NCBI RefSeq assembly: GCF_018294505.1
Contig: NC_057801.1
Span: forward strand, 846,828,361 to 846,892,360
Direction of reading: 5' to 3'
DNA from: Triticum aestivum
Taxonomy: Eukaryota; Streptophyta; Magnoliopsida; Poales; Poaceae
Length of the DNA stretch: 64,000 nt
Position 1 is the stretch's first letter; every line of letters starts with the position of its first letter. The notes beneath the pieces were generated by a model. That model did no database searches. It had not been told where the DNA came from and saw only the letters and a list, made by a program, of their open reading frames with translations. A program made the position numbers and the translations under genes. Below, piece by piece: positions 21,101 through 31,212 of the stretch.

Positions 21101-24100
21101 TACAATGTTGGTTTCAATACATATAGCAGGCCAACAAATGTGGCATGGTACCACACAGAGCCACCGAGAGGAATCCTGCCGCCACGATCCACTCAAAAAC
21201 TTATGGTAACAAGAGAAGAAAAGGAAGATGCATTGAAATATAAGCAGCTCAATGAAAAGTACTTTGTGTGGACAGGCATTGTATCTGAATGTGTCAAAGA
21301 CAGCGAGCTTAGTGATTGCATGGCTGAACAAGAGAGCAAAGAGTTGCCCATTGTTCTTGACAAGGTTAGTTAACTATTTTTCTTGAGGAGAAATTCATGA
21401 TTATTTACTTGGTTTATTATTAAAACCGAGAGAGTCCACCTGTGCTTTTCCCACGGTTTTTTATTTTGAAATGAATAATATCTGGGACCCACTAAAATTT
21501 GGTAAATTATCCAACATTCGTTAAAAACTTCAATTCAACATGATTATATTTAGTTCAAACGGAAACTAAGAGCGAAAAAAGGAGAAACAATATGGAAACA
21601 AATCTACATATCCATCCCTAATATGGCAACCACTCCCACCCCTAAGAGGATGCTACTCTTGGAATCAATGCTTCGCAACCAGCTCTCAAAGATATTTGCA
21701 ACACAACAGAGGTGGATAAAGGCACATCGTTTACTGATCATATAGAACACGCAAACTTTTACTATAAAAACTGAATGTTCAATATTCTTGTCATGATGAC
21801 AGAACAAACACTTTGTCCTATTTTTTTCATAAAGATAACTAAGTTACTGCTTTAATTTTATTACAAACATATGTGCTTCTCGGATGTGAGATCCTACCAG
21901 GTGCTGCGGATTTCATTGAATAAACGGCATATGGTTGCCAACATGCAATTCTCACTATAATTTCAGTTTAAACTAGTAGAATTGCGACACTACGTAAATT
22001 CTTATAATTACTTCATGCATATTTTTAATTAGCTATATAGAAAATTCTAAATTTCAAAGACAATGTTTTTCTTGTTGATACCATCATCAAACTAACAACA
22101 CATCTATCTTTTTTTTTAGCTCTAGTGATCTACTTCAAAGCCCATAGAAAAAAACTAGCCAACATGGCATCACAGTCTGTTTTCTAACTCAATCTAATGT
22201 GTTCTTTTTAATAGCTATTTACAGTTTAGAACTATATTTTGAGTACACATGGCCAAATATCGCAATAGTAACTTTTCAGTATTGTAGTGATATAGATTTA
22301 GTTTGGTGGATATTTTAAACAAGGCAAAAGATTTGCCATTTCACTAACTAAGAATAAGAAACTCGTTCGGTTAATTAGTGGAGAACTGGACGAAAACCGA
22401 TTCAACGCCAATACGGCCCAGTTCGATGATCCGACACACATAAGGTACAACACGGTTGAGAACAAAACATCATCAAGGTAGCACATTGACATCATCGTCA
22501 TCATTTCTCCTAAAGCAAACAACTCTGACTCCACCACAAACAACCATCGACAAAGCCCACACGGCAAAGGTCATGCGAAGTCATGAAGATCACAGCCAAG
22601 CAATCAGCCACACGCAATGGAGGCAATGCAGCTCCGATTATGAGAAGAGCTATGGATGGAGATATGCATGGTTGGTGCCGTGGAAGATCACTGAACAGAC
22701 CACCTGTCGCTTGTCACCATCACTACATGGACTCTGCCGCCACAACAAACAACCCGAGACAATCTGGCCGACATGTTGAAGAGCCAACTACTATGGTCTT
22801 GTCGCGGCCAAGGCATCGCCCTAATCCCTGGTCTTCACTCGGATCTTACTAACTGATCCTCATGCCCACACATCGGTCAAACCACTTGCAACTTGCTTCA
22901 GATCCGGCCAGATAAAGCCACTGGTCCTGTCTACCTTCCAACCCCCTCACCACATCAAAGATAGACTTTTACCCCTGTCAATTTGGTTCAGTAGTAAAAC
23001 CCAGCACCAACCCCAAGGGCCCAGCCTAACCCCCACAACACGTCATAAGTCAAAATTGATACCCTTAACTATTCAAACTAGACTATGTTTCCAATAAATA
23101 TTTAGTAACCTGGCCTATATTTGGCAGATCGTCAGGCCACCCACAATGCGAGTATCATAAATCAATAGTAATATATGTTACTATCTTCACAATGAATGGT
23201 ATTTAAACATGGTGACACACTTGTGATTTCTGATTAAATTTTAATTTCATAGTACTATCCCCCCCCCCCCCACCCCACCCTCCCTCCCTTAAACATGGGG
23301 GAGGCCTAAGTAGTCAAATGATCACTGAATCCATCTCTCTCTCATGATTGATTGATATATCACAAACAAATGATATTTTGTTGCTGATGGCAATATACTT
23401 CTAGTCCAACTTTATTTATTCCAGCAGAAACGAATTGACGAAGATGTTTTCTCATTGCATGAAAGTCGTCTTTGTTTTGCAGATAAGCTCATTAACCTCA
23501 GATGAGCTGATCCAGTTGGATCCCGCCGAGCTCTGCATGCCCCACTTGCCAAACAAGGAAATGAAGTTCATAGTAAATGTAGTCAACACTACAGATTTCT
23601 ATGTTGCTTTCAATGTATATTTCATCCGCAGGAATGCAGCACAGGACAAGAGACCTGCATCGGTAGGTACAGGATCGAATGTAATCCTGCAACCACGATC
23701 CACCAATAGACAAATACTACATTGGATAATTGATGAGACGGAGGAGCCCGTAGAAGATTACTTTGTGTGGAGCCGTGTTGTGACTGAAGGTGTGGAAAGC
23801 AGAGACATCATTCGTTACATGGTTGAGGAAGAGAGTAAGAAACTGCCCTTTGTTGTTAATAAGGTGAGTTCCTAATTATGCAACGTATTTTCTTGTATGG
23901 TCAACAATGATCGATTTAAATAAATCATTAAAAGCGAACTGATGATGATTTTCTTTGGGCAGGCAAGCCCGGCATGTACCTCAAACGAGCTGATCCAGTT
24001 TGAGCCGCCTGAGCTCAGCCTCCCCTTGATGATGATGCCAAACAAGCCCTTGGCGTTTTCAGTTAATATACTCAACAGTACAGACTACTATGTTGGTTTT

Positions 24101-25800
24101 GGTGGATATAACCTGAAAACAAATGTGGCCTGCTACTCCATAAAACCTGCGGGTGGAGTTATGCCACCACGGTCCACTCAAAGACTGGTTGTAAAAAGGG
24201 TACCAAAGAAAAAGGAGGAGCTGCTTAGTGAGTGCCAAGATGATAAGTTCCTCGTATGGAGCTGCTTAGTGAGTGAAGGTGCCAAAGCCAGCGACCTCAA
24301 TGGTTGTGCTAAATACACAGTGGGTAGGGAGTTGCCAATTGTTTGTACTAACAAGGTAATTAAGTTCCGTAGCTATGCATTGATTGTGTTAAAAATCAAT
24401 TTACTATTGATCCCATCTGAAATCACGAGCTAGGTTCTCATGATATATGTACACTCCTACCTTCAGAGCTCGTGTCGGTTAACTTTTTCTTTCTTTGTTA
24501 GTGTTCCAACATTTTTTTGTCCTACTACCTCCGTTTTGAAATTTCAAAAAAATTTCATGCTACTCGCACACATTTCGACTTGTTATATTTATTTTCTTCT
24601 TCCAAGATCCTTGGACTTTTTGAATTGAAACAGCCGCATTCCTTTTCTTGCAGACAAGCAACTTATGCACCTCAGACGAGTTGATCCAGTTTGATCCTCC
24701 ACAGCTCCCGTTCACCTTCCTTCCCAACATGAGGGTGTCCATGTTGCGCTTGCTTAAAATAGTCAATGTTACAGATCACATCGTCGGTTTCAGTACATGG
24801 TCTCATGAAGCCAATTCTGCGTCATACACAATGGAACCGCGTGCAGGGATCCTGCCACCACAGTCCACACAAGCAATCAAGGTAAGAAGGACCCCAAAGA
24901 AAAATGAAACGGAAGATATCCAGTGCAAAGACAAGATTTTTGTGTGGAATGGAATTTTGACTGAAGGTGTCCAAGTTAGGGATGTCTGTACATACTGGAA
25001 GAACGAAGATAAAGAGTTGCCCATTGTTCTAACAAAGGTGAGTTTCCTAATTAATTTCTCAGTCTTAAGTGTCCATTTACCCCTGTCAGTTCCAATAACC
25101 CATCCCATTGGAATCGCCAATGAGCACCATACTAGGTATAATTGTTGGGATTGACTGTCTTGGTCCTAAACCAGCTAGGTACAGAAAGATACAACTATTA
25201 CGGTAATTGACACAACTAATAACTATGGGCTTTCTATATATGTTGACAGCCTGGAGAAAGCAGTTCAAGGTAGGATCGGCAGCATGGTCGAATCTCTTGG
25301 ACGTAAAGCTGGCTTGACAAGGTAATTAATGTACTACTCCCTCCGTCCCAAAATAAGTGTCTTGAGCTTAGTACAAATTTGTCGGCAGCGTGATCCAATC
25401 GATGTAGGGGACGCGGGGTTGCACAGCACGTCAGCACACCACACCAGAACCGTTTTCTGCAACTGCTTGCTGCCAACCATGAGATTGCCTTTATCAAAAA
25501 AAAAACATGAGAACGCCGTTCCGTAAAATGCATGTTTAGACACTGGAAAATGTATAAGGAGGTCTAAATTAACACATGTGTTTTACAAGTGTAGAAATAT
25601 TAAACGGTCTTTAGTAAATTATTATAGGGAAGGGCTGGCAAATCAATTGTGATTGTCCTGTTTGTTGGCTTTTAGGTCAATTATCATTTTTCTTACTAAT
25701 TATTATTACCTCAATTGTCGTGTATGCTAGTTTTTTCGCTTTGAAATTCATAACTTGGAACATGTTTATCTATATATGCAGGTCCATCATGGGTTTGTAA
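17715..25800 (+). CDS. Poly-MSP gene: eight tandem Major Sperm Protein domains, 5' part missing
   Basis: Eight exons, each with a single MSP (VAP-like) domain, lie in a row: 17715-18104, 18414-18824, 19056-19439, 19887-20255, 20987-21364, 23483-23863, 23963-24355 and 24654-25037 (or to 25135). Every exon is a multiple of three (123-137 codons), begins after an AG acceptor in phase 0, and ends at a GT donor (mostly GTGAGT or GTAAGT) in phase 0. All are open, so about 1030 residues of contiguous coding are visible. The repeating pattern is ELIQFDPPEL-FP, VNxTDxYVGF, ILPPRSTQ, FVWS, LPIV. MSP domains of VAP proteins bind FFAT peptides at ER contact sites; the basic 'FKVKTT'-type groove residues are not obviously kept here. 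No start codon or transmembrane tail is seen. Wheat kinase-MSP fusion proteins are known, so a kinase could lie upstream, but none is visible. Confidence 0.85.
18414..18824 (+). CDS. MSP exon 2
   Basis: 137 codons, phase 0-0, ending at GTAAGT (18825). The acceptor is 'tttttgcag'. It is the most degenerate at the start, reading 'LLIRLDHPAGLVFP' instead of the DPPEL-FP pattern, with an extra threonine/serine-rich linker. It keeps 'INIVNVTDYYVGFR' and a weakened 'GILAPRSDQRLVVA'. Confidence 0.85.
19056..19439 (+). CDS. MSP exon 3
   Basis: 128 codons, phase 0-0. The acceptor is 'cctctgcag' and the donor is GTAAGC (19440). It contains 'ELIKFEPPQVCFPFLP', 'KIVNVTDYHIGFGT', 'GILPPRSTQELVVTR' and 'CKDKYFVWSCFVTQDV'. 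Confidence 0.88.
19887..20255 (+). CDS. MSP exon 4
   Basis: 123 codons, phase 0-0, the shortest of the set. The acceptor is 'ttttgcag' and the donor is GTGAGT (20256). It contains 'ELVQFDPPELSFPLLP', 'KIVNIADQYIGFRV', 'GILPPLSTQVILVTR' and 'FLVWSGIVTEDTKASD'. Confidence 0.88.
20547..20745. mobile_element. Stowaway-like MITE in intron 4
   Basis: About 199 bp with inverted ends: left 'ctacctccgtttctgaaaa', right end reading inward 'ctacccatgttcctgaaaa'. 'ta' follows the right end, but the left flank is 'aa', so the TA duplication is imperfect. Confidence 0.6.
20987..21364 (+). CDS. MSP exon 5
   Basis: 126 codons, phase 0-0. The acceptor is 'tttcaacag' and the donor is GTTAGT (21365). It is close to the consensus of the set: 'ELIQFDPPELHFPILPNK', 'EVVNLTDYNVGFNTYS', 'GILPPRSTQKLMVTR', 'KYFVWTGIVSECVKDSEL'. 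Confidence 0.9.
21365..23482 (+). other. Intron 5 of MSP gene, 2.1 kb
   Basis: By far the longest intron of the array. It is AT-rich to about 22300, then holds a GC-richer block (about 22450-23040) without a recognisable gene, probably an old repeat fragment. A C-rich run lies at 23264-23290. The other MSP introns are 99-731 bp, so an insertion here is likely, but no terminal repeats were found. Confidence 0.55.
23483..23863 (+). CDS. MSP exon 6
   Basis: 127 codons, phase 0-0. The acceptor is 'gttttgcag' and the donor is GTGAGT (23864). It is diverged in the usual PPRSTQ position, which reads 'LQPRSTNRQILHW', and has 'DELIQLDPAELCMPHLP' and 'NVVNTTDFYVAFNVY'. It is still fully open. Confidence 0.86.
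23963..24355 (+). CDS. MSP exon 7
   Basis: 131 codons, phase 0-0. It follows a very short 99-bp intron with acceptor 'ttgggcag'; the donor is GTAATT (24356). It contains 'NELIQFEPPELSLPLMMM', 'VNILNSTDYYVGFGGYN', 'GVMPPRSTQRLVVKR' and 'KFLVWSCLVSEGAKASDL'. Confidence 0.87.
24654..25135 (+). CDS. MSP exon 8, probably extended into a C-terminal tail
   Basis: The MSP part is 24654-25037 (128 codons): 'DELIQFDPPQLPFTFLP', 'KIVNVTDHIVGFSTW', 'GILPPQSTQAIKVRR', 'IFVWNGILTEGVQVRD'. A GTGAGT donor at 25038 matches the other repeats, but splicing there into the next exon gives an immediate stop. Reading through to a donor at 25136 (ACTAG|GTATAA) joins in frame to 25250. I therefore favour 25135 as the exon end, with moderate confidence. 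Confidence 0.7.
25250..25322 (+). CDS. Small penultimate exon of MSP gene
   Basis: It follows acceptor 'atgttgacag' and ends at AAG|GTAATT (25323). In the frame set by the extended exon 8 it encodes 'LEKAVQGRIGSMVESLGRKA' and a few more residues. That short amphipathic segment could form a coiled coil. The next exon (25782-25800) adds 'SIMGL' and TAA. Confidence 0.6.
25331..25400 (+). mobile_element. Truncated Stowaway-type MITE in last intron
   Basis: 'ctccctccgtcccaaaataa' followed by 'gtgtcttgagcttagtacaa' is one arm of a common Triticeae Stowaway MITE. The mirror arm is missing, and unrelated sequence follows after about 25385. Confidence 0.75.
25782..25800 (+). CDS. Last coding exon of MSP gene
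   Basis: After acceptor 'atatatgcag' the exon supplies the second part of a split codon (AG|G), then five codons and TAA at 25798-25800. The phase agrees with the exon at 25250-25322, which supports both. Confidence 0.55.
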
Positions 25801-26191
25801 CAGAACAGAAATCCTGGGTATATATTGACATGGCAAATCTACATGTCTACTCTAAATGAAGCCTGCCTTGATCGTCATTGATGGAATCATCTAATTATTA
25901 TAAAAATAAATTTGATACAATAATCTCAGATTGTGGCCGTAGCTTGAACTACTCCTCTGTTTCTGGTAATTCGTACGTACCGATCGACATAACTTGTAGC
26001 ATGCATGTGCGTCGGCATGTTCACCCATGCCTTGACGTCATTTCTACTATTCTGGTGTATTCAACACTGTCATGCGATTTGTTCAACTATTTATCAACTT
26101 AAGTAAATTCTAAATTTTTAGGAGAATGAAGAACAAACTCCCAGGCTCTCAAGGGGTACTGAATAAGACGGCAGAGGGAAGTAGCTAGTTG
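25801..26191. other. 3' flank of MSP gene; no gene seen
   Basis: AT-rich sequence, probably the 3' UTR and flank of the MSP gene. It ends at the target-site duplication of the next Copia element. Confidence 0.5.
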
Positions 26192-26196
26192 CGTAG

Positions 26197-26593
26197 TGTA
26201 AACTTTGGAGGCGTTCCTACTCCTCGTAAGGAGCCGCGTGATCTTTATTTATATGCGACAGGAAGAGCCCCTGTTCGTGGCGTACAAGTTGAGGCCGATC
26301 GCTAGGATACAGCGGTACATATAGAGAACAAGAGGAACACGAGAGGGAATAGAGATAAGGGGAGTTTGAGATTACAACGTGGTTTAAACCATAGTTTCAA
26401 ATAGCCGGCTATAGCCCCGCTATAGCTCCGCTATAGCTTTTTGAGCATGTTGCCGCTAAATGATTTCATGTACAATTTGCCGCTATAGCCTCGCTATAGC
26501 CTGCTATAGCCCAGCTATAGCTGTTTTTAAGGGTTGCCGCTATATTCCATAGCCCGCTATTTAAAACATTGGTTTAAACTGAATCTTCTAACA
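26197..26593 (-). repeat. Copia 3' LTR with nested MITE
   Basis: On the + strand it begins 'tgtaaactttggaggcg' and ends 'gaatcttctaaca'. Without the inserted 182 bp plus 8-bp duplication it is about 207 bp, the same as its partner. The remaining sequence matches the right LTR closely. Confidence 0.92.
26389..26570. mobile_element. hAT-type MITE with 8-bp target duplication
   Basis: 182 bp flanked by GGTTTAAA at 26381-26388 and 26571-26578. The ends are inverted: 'catagtttcaaatagc' against 'aatgttttaaatagc' read inward. The interior is built from repeats of 'ccgctatagc'. An 8-bp duplication and short inverted ends are typical of hAT elements. No coding capacity. Confidence 0.85.
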
Positions 26594-26610
26594 CCCTCCC
26601 TTAATCAATA

Positions 26611-27753
26611 CTACCCTATATTTAAGTTTCTCTTGAACTCCTCGAACGGCCTTGCTGGAAGAGCTTTGGTGAACCCGTCTGCCACTTGATCTTTGGAAGG
26701 AATAAACCGTATGTCCAACTTCTTCTCTGCAACCCGTTCTCTCACAAAATGAAAGTTAATTTCAATGTGTTTGGTTCTACCATGAAAAACCGGATTAGCA
26801 CAAAGATAGGTTGCTCCCAAATTGTCACACCATAAACAAGATGTACGATGTTGCTTAATTCCTAGCTCATGAAGAAGTGATTCCAACCAAATAATCTCAG
26901 CTGTGGCATTTTCTAAGGATTTGTACTCAGCTTCTATACTTGATCTCGACACCGTGGCTTGTTTTCTGGCACTCCAGGAGATAAGATTAGAGCCAAAAAA
27001 TATTGCAAAGCCTACAGTTGATTTTCTATCATCACTGCATCCTGTCCAGTCAGCATCAGAAAATGCACTAACAAGAGTAGAACTAGAACGTCTGAACTGG
27101 AGACCCAAACTTGCAGTATGCTTTAGGTATCTTATAATTCTTTTAACAGTTGTCCAGTGTGCAGTAGTAGGTGCATGCAAATACTGACAAACCTTGTTAA
27201 CTGCAAAGGATATATCTGGCCGTGTCAACGTCAAGTACTGCAAAGCTCCCACAGCACTCCTATATTTTGTGCTTTCTTCTTCCTTGAGTGGCTCACCTTC
27301 AAACGCTGAAAGTTTTTCTGAAGAGGACAATGGAGTGGGTGAAGGCTTACAGTCCTTCATCCCCATACGAATTAGAAGTTCAGTAGCATATTTTTCCTGA
27401 TTCAGTACTATGCCATCTTGAACCTTCTTAACTTCAATGCCTAGGAAGAAGTGTATTTCACCAAGATCTTTGAGAGCAAATTCCGAATTTAGATCATGCA
27501 GAAGAGCATTAGTAGCACTTTGTGAGGAACTTGCAACTATAATATCATCAACATATATCAGCACAAATATAACTATGTTTCCCTTGTTCCAAATGAAGAG
27601 TGATGTGTCAGCCTTGGATGCAATAAAACCAAGATGGCTCAACTGAGAACTCAACCTTGAGTACCATGCTCTCGGTGCTTGTTTCAAGCCATAAAAAGAC
27701 TTATCAAGCTTGCACACATAGTGGGGTGTTTTTTTATTCTCATACGTACCCAC
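26611..27753 (-). CDS. Copia reverse transcriptase C-terminal half and RNase H, intact segment
   Basis: 380 open codons on the - strand. It holds '[16 protein letters not shown]', the catalytic '[13 protein letters not shown]', '[17 protein letters not shown]' and '[17 protein letters not shown]'. The RNase H part follows: '[19 protein letters not shown]', '[18 protein letters not shown]', '[18 protein letters not shown]', '[13 protein letters not shown]', ending '[11 protein letters not shown]'. This is the best preserved transposon segment in the window. It is separated from the upstream RT part by a frameshift near 27750 and is not translated as part of a whole polyprotein. Confidence 0.92.
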   Translation of the reverse strand: MGTYENKKTPHYVCKLDKSFYGLKQAPRAWYSRLSSQLSHLGFIASKADTSLFIWNKGNIVIFVLIYVDDIIVASSSQSATNALLHDLNSEFALKDLGEIHFFLGIEVKKVQDGIVLNQEKYATELLIRMGMKDCKPSPTPLSSSEKLSAFEGEPLKEEESTKYRSAVGALQYLTLTRPDISFAVNKVCQYLHAPTTAHWTTVKRIIRYLKHTASLGLQFRRSSSTLVSAFSDADWTGCSDDRKSTVGFAIFFGSNLISWSARKQATVSRSSIEAEYKSLENATAEIIWLESLLHELGIKQHRTSCLWCDNLGATYLCANPVFHGRTKHIEINFHFVRERVAEKKLDIRFIPSKDQVADGFTKALPARPFEEFKRNLNIG

Positions 27754-28262
27754 GTGGTTGTCTCATGTAAACTTCCTCTTCCAGAACACCATGCAAAAAT
27801 GCATTCTGAACATCTAGCTGTCTCAAGCTCCACCCCCTAGACACAACAATAGCTAGCACAAGCCTAATAGTTGCAGCTTTGACAATATGACTGATAGTAT
27901 CTTCATAATCCAAACCATAATGTTGCTTAAAACCTTTTGCAACTAGTCGTGCCTTATATCTGTCAATCGAGCCATCTGCCCTTTTTTTTGATTCTGTAAA
28001 CCCATTTACAATCAATGATATTTTTACCTCTTTGTTCAGGTACAAGATGCCAAGTTGTTTTTCTTATAAGTGCAGAGTATTCTTCATCCATTGCATTTTT
28101 CCACCTCAGACCTCTGAGTGCATCTTCTAACCTTGTTGGTTCCCCTGCAATACACAACATGCCATATGGTATAGTTCCATCAGTTCGGATTTTTGGATTT
28201 CTAATAGCTTTTTGTAATCGAGTTGAAACACGCGAGATCACTGGTTGAACAGGAAGTGTCAT
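27740..28262 (-). pseudogene. Copia reverse transcriptase N-terminal part
   Basis: Two overlapping frames (28262-27963 and 28045-27740) carry '[20 protein letters not shown]' and '[13 protein letters not shown]', then '[20 protein letters not shown]' and '[20 protein letters not shown]'. A frameshift near 27990 separates the pieces. Confidence 0.88.
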
Positions 28263-29107
28263 TTGTTGTGTAGGGGGGATGTAGATTCAGCCGCAGAAGA
28301 TCCTGATCCTGGAGAAACATCATATCCACTTTGTACAACAGATCTGGAGTTGGACATTGTAGCCTGCGCTGTGGCCCCTGTTCCTGAATTAGCAGCCACA
28401 GAGAATCCCGAGTCGGTCGCTTTCACGGCCTCTCGCTCGCGCGTGGATTGCGGCGATCCCGAGCCGGCCACTGGCGCATGCACGCACATGGGTCATGGGC
28501 CAGCCACTGCAACAGATGACGTGGCGCCCGCCCGCTGGCTGGACTGGGCTCTGCCAGGCACGCGATCCGATGCAGATCCTCGCGCGCGATCCGAGGGATC
28601 CTGGCGCACAGGTGTTCCAGGTGACGCGGGATCCTCCTCGTGTCCAGCGCCTATTTCGTCTCCTTCCTGTGCATGAAATATAACATCATTTTTAATGAAA
28701 TTTTGATCATTTTCTTCACAGTTTTCTGCATCGTTTCCTTTTGTGTCTTCTCCATGAGCCTGCATAGGTATAGACACATGACAAGTACTAGTAGAATCAT
28801 CATTTTGGATAGTACAATTGTCGCCCCCATGATCAAAATCGCGAAGATTAAACGGAAGAAGAAGAATTTCCTTTTTAAGGAGGGCTCCGGCATTAGGATG
28901 AAGAGATGCAATGGGAAAAACAGACTCGTCAAAAACAACATCACGAAATATGTAGACCCTACCAGTGGAGATATCTAGACATTTGACCCCTTTGTGAATT
29001 GGACTATATCCAAGAAAAGCGCATTGCTTTGAACGGAAGGCAAGTTTATGTGCATTGTATGGTCTAAGGTTGGGCCACCATGCACAACCAAATACACGAA
29101 GTGATTT
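28263..29107 (-). pseudogene. Copia linker between integrase and RT
   Basis: A low-complexity acidic and proline/serine-rich stretch read in several frames (for example 28777-28493). It includes the tail of the integrase region, 'GKCLDISTGRVY'-type sequence around 28970. Such linkers are poorly conserved. A TAA at 29108-29110 (after 'SITPD') interrupts the integrase frame. Confidence 0.65.
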
Positions 29108-30225
29108 TTAATCAGGAGTGATGCTAAAAATTCGTGTGATAGGAGTTTCAAACTTGATGACTCTGCTAGGAAGCAAGTTTATAAGATATGTGGCAGTCAA
29201 GAATGCTTCATCCCAAAATTTTAGTGGCATGGATGGATTTGCTAGTAGGGTTAGCCCTACCTCAACAACATGGCGATGTTTTCTTTCTGCAGAACCATTC
29301 TGTTGATGAGCATGAGGACATGAAACATGGTGTGAGATACCAAGTTGCTCAAAGAAAGAATTGAGTTTCTTGTATTCACCACCCCAGTCAGTTTGCATGG
29401 CAATGATCTTAGTGTTTAGTTTTCGTTCAACAAGATTTTGAAAATTCTTGAAAACTTGAAACACTTCAGATCGTTTTTTAAGGAGATAGATCCAAGTAAA
29501 TTTACTATAATCATCGATTAAGCTTACATAATATGAATGTCTACCAACTGAAACGGGAGCTGGCCACCAAACATTTGAGAATATAAGTTGTAGGGGTGCA
29601 GTAGAGATACTCGTAGAAATAGGATATGGCAGCTGATGACTTTTAGCTTGTTGACATGGATCACAAGCTGACTCAATACTAGCCTCATGAGTATGAGGGA
29701 GTTTATTTCTACTAAGAATAAGTTTAACAATAACTGATGAGGGATGACCTAATCTACTATGCCACTTCAAAGAAGATTCCTTGATGACGACAAAAGCTTT
29801 CTTATTCAGCGATGATGATGATGACAATGATATGAGTGGGTAAAGACCTCCCATGCACTTGCCCCTAAGAAGTATTCTCCTCATGTCCAAGTCCTTAACC
29901 AAAAAGAAGTAAGGATAAAATTCAATGAGAACACGGTTATCACGAGTAAACCTATGAACTGAGACAAGATTTTTTGAAGTTTCAAGCACATGTAGAATTT
30001 GTTTTAGATGCAAATTTTTCATGGGGGTTTTAACAATTGAATGACCAACATGAGTGATTTCCATACCAGAATCGCTAGCGGTGTGAATTTGATCCGGTCC
30101 ATGGTACTTGTCTCTGATTGTCAACTTGTCCAGTTCACCCGTGATGTGATTTGTTGCTCCAGTGTTTGCGTACCAGTTAGTGTCGATGCCATAGCTATTC
30201 GTTGGTGACAACATTAGCCTCTTTC
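29108..30225 (-). pseudogene. Copia protease and integrase with altered active sites
   Basis: The protease box reads 'WYANTGATNHITGELDKL', where the catalytic aspartate of D-T/S-G-A has become asparagine. The pre-integrase HHCC region ('LKWHSRLGHPSSV', 'CDPCQQAKSHQLPYPIS') and the core ('SLIDDYSKFTWIYLLKKRSE', 'MQTDWGGEYKKLNSFF', 'HQQNGSAERKHRHVVEVGL') follow. The first core aspartate position reads 'IFSNVWWPAP', asparagine instead of the usual aspartate. With these substitutions both enzymes should be inactive. The frame is otherwise open from 30225 to 29108. Confidence 0.88.
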
Positions 30226-31154
30226 TCCTCGTAGTCATCTTCCTCATAGTGATCCCAGCATGCACGGACACCTCCTGTGTGGAACTTGTAATAGATCTGG
30301 CACTCGGGATAATACCGAGGGGGTTGTTGACGATGTTGCTGCTGTTGTTGTGGGCGGCCTCTGTAGCCTCTGCCACCACTGCCGACAGAGGGGGAAGGGG
30401 GAAGCCTTCCTCGGCCACGCCCTCTGTAGACACTCCCACGGCCTCGATTCTTGTTCTGGCCGCGCCCCATGTACACCGTGTTTGCAGACGAATTGAAGGT
30501 CCCATCTGTACCATCACCGAGCATCTCTACTCGTTGATCGAAGATAGAAATCTGGGCGAAGAGCTCATCCATCATGATGGAAGTTTTGACTGCGCCAATG
30601 GCTGCCACAACCTGATCGTAATCTCGGTTAATACCTGCAAGTACATAATCCACCATCTCGGGATCAGACACCAGATGACCCGCTACTGCAAGTTCGTCCC
30701 CAAGGTTTTTCATCTTGGCGATGTAGGTGCTGCTGGACATGGCACCCTTCTTCGTGGTGGTGATGGCGATCTGCAGGTTCATAATTCTGGACTGGGACTG
30801 CGATGCAAAAATTGTGGTGGTTGCGGTCCATAGATCGAAGGTGTTTTCCTTACCAATGACTTGAGCAAGGATCTCCTTGGAGAGTGAATTCAACAGGTAA
30901 CTTAGGACTTGCTGATCCTTCGACAGCCACGGCACGTACAGAGGATTTGGTACTGCAACCATGGTCTTGTCTAACTACTGCTGCTCCACCGTGATCGAGG
31001 GCGCCGCCTCGGTTCGATCTAGAAGACCTATGACCTGCGCTCCTTGCAGACCGAGCATCACCTGAGCTTTCCACAAGAGGTAATTCCCCTTTGCCAACTT
31101 CTCGGATGGAGGAGGACCGGGGTTGAGGACGACCGTGTTTGAGGTGGAAGACAT
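30195..31154 (-). pseudogene. Copia gag
   Basis: The ATG at 31154 starts 'MSSTSNTVVLNPGPPPSEKL' and 'NYLLWKAQVMLGLQGAQVIG'. A TAG at 30973-30971 replaces a glutamine codon. The same frame continues with 'SYLLNSLSKEILAQVIGKEN', 'SSTYIAKMKNLGDELAVAG' and 'LAGINRDYDQVVAAI', a UBN2-type gag. A glycine/arginine/glutamine-rich stretch leads to a damaged zinc knuckle 'CQIYYKFHTGGVRACWDHY', in which the second cysteine is tyrosine. Confidence 0.88.
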
Positions 31155-31200
31155 GGCGATGGAAAGAGGTTTTTCTGGAGGCTAGATTGGGAAGAGGATT

Positions 31201-31212
31201 GCTCTGATACCA
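31201..31212 (-). promoter_or_regulatory. Copia primer-binding site
   Basis: On the - strand TGGTATCAGAGC directly follows the 5' LTR, an exact match to the usual plant initiator tRNA-Met primer site. Confidence 0.95.

Noticed and set aside
22298..22852. Open frames on both strands in MSP intron 5
   Set aside because: No domain, no splice consistency with the array, and composition of an old repeat.
25250..25275. Short C-terminus 'PGESSSR' directly after the MSP exon 8 GTGAGT donor
   Set aside because: Possible, but the following exons stay in frame only with the later donor at 25136, so the longer form is preferred.
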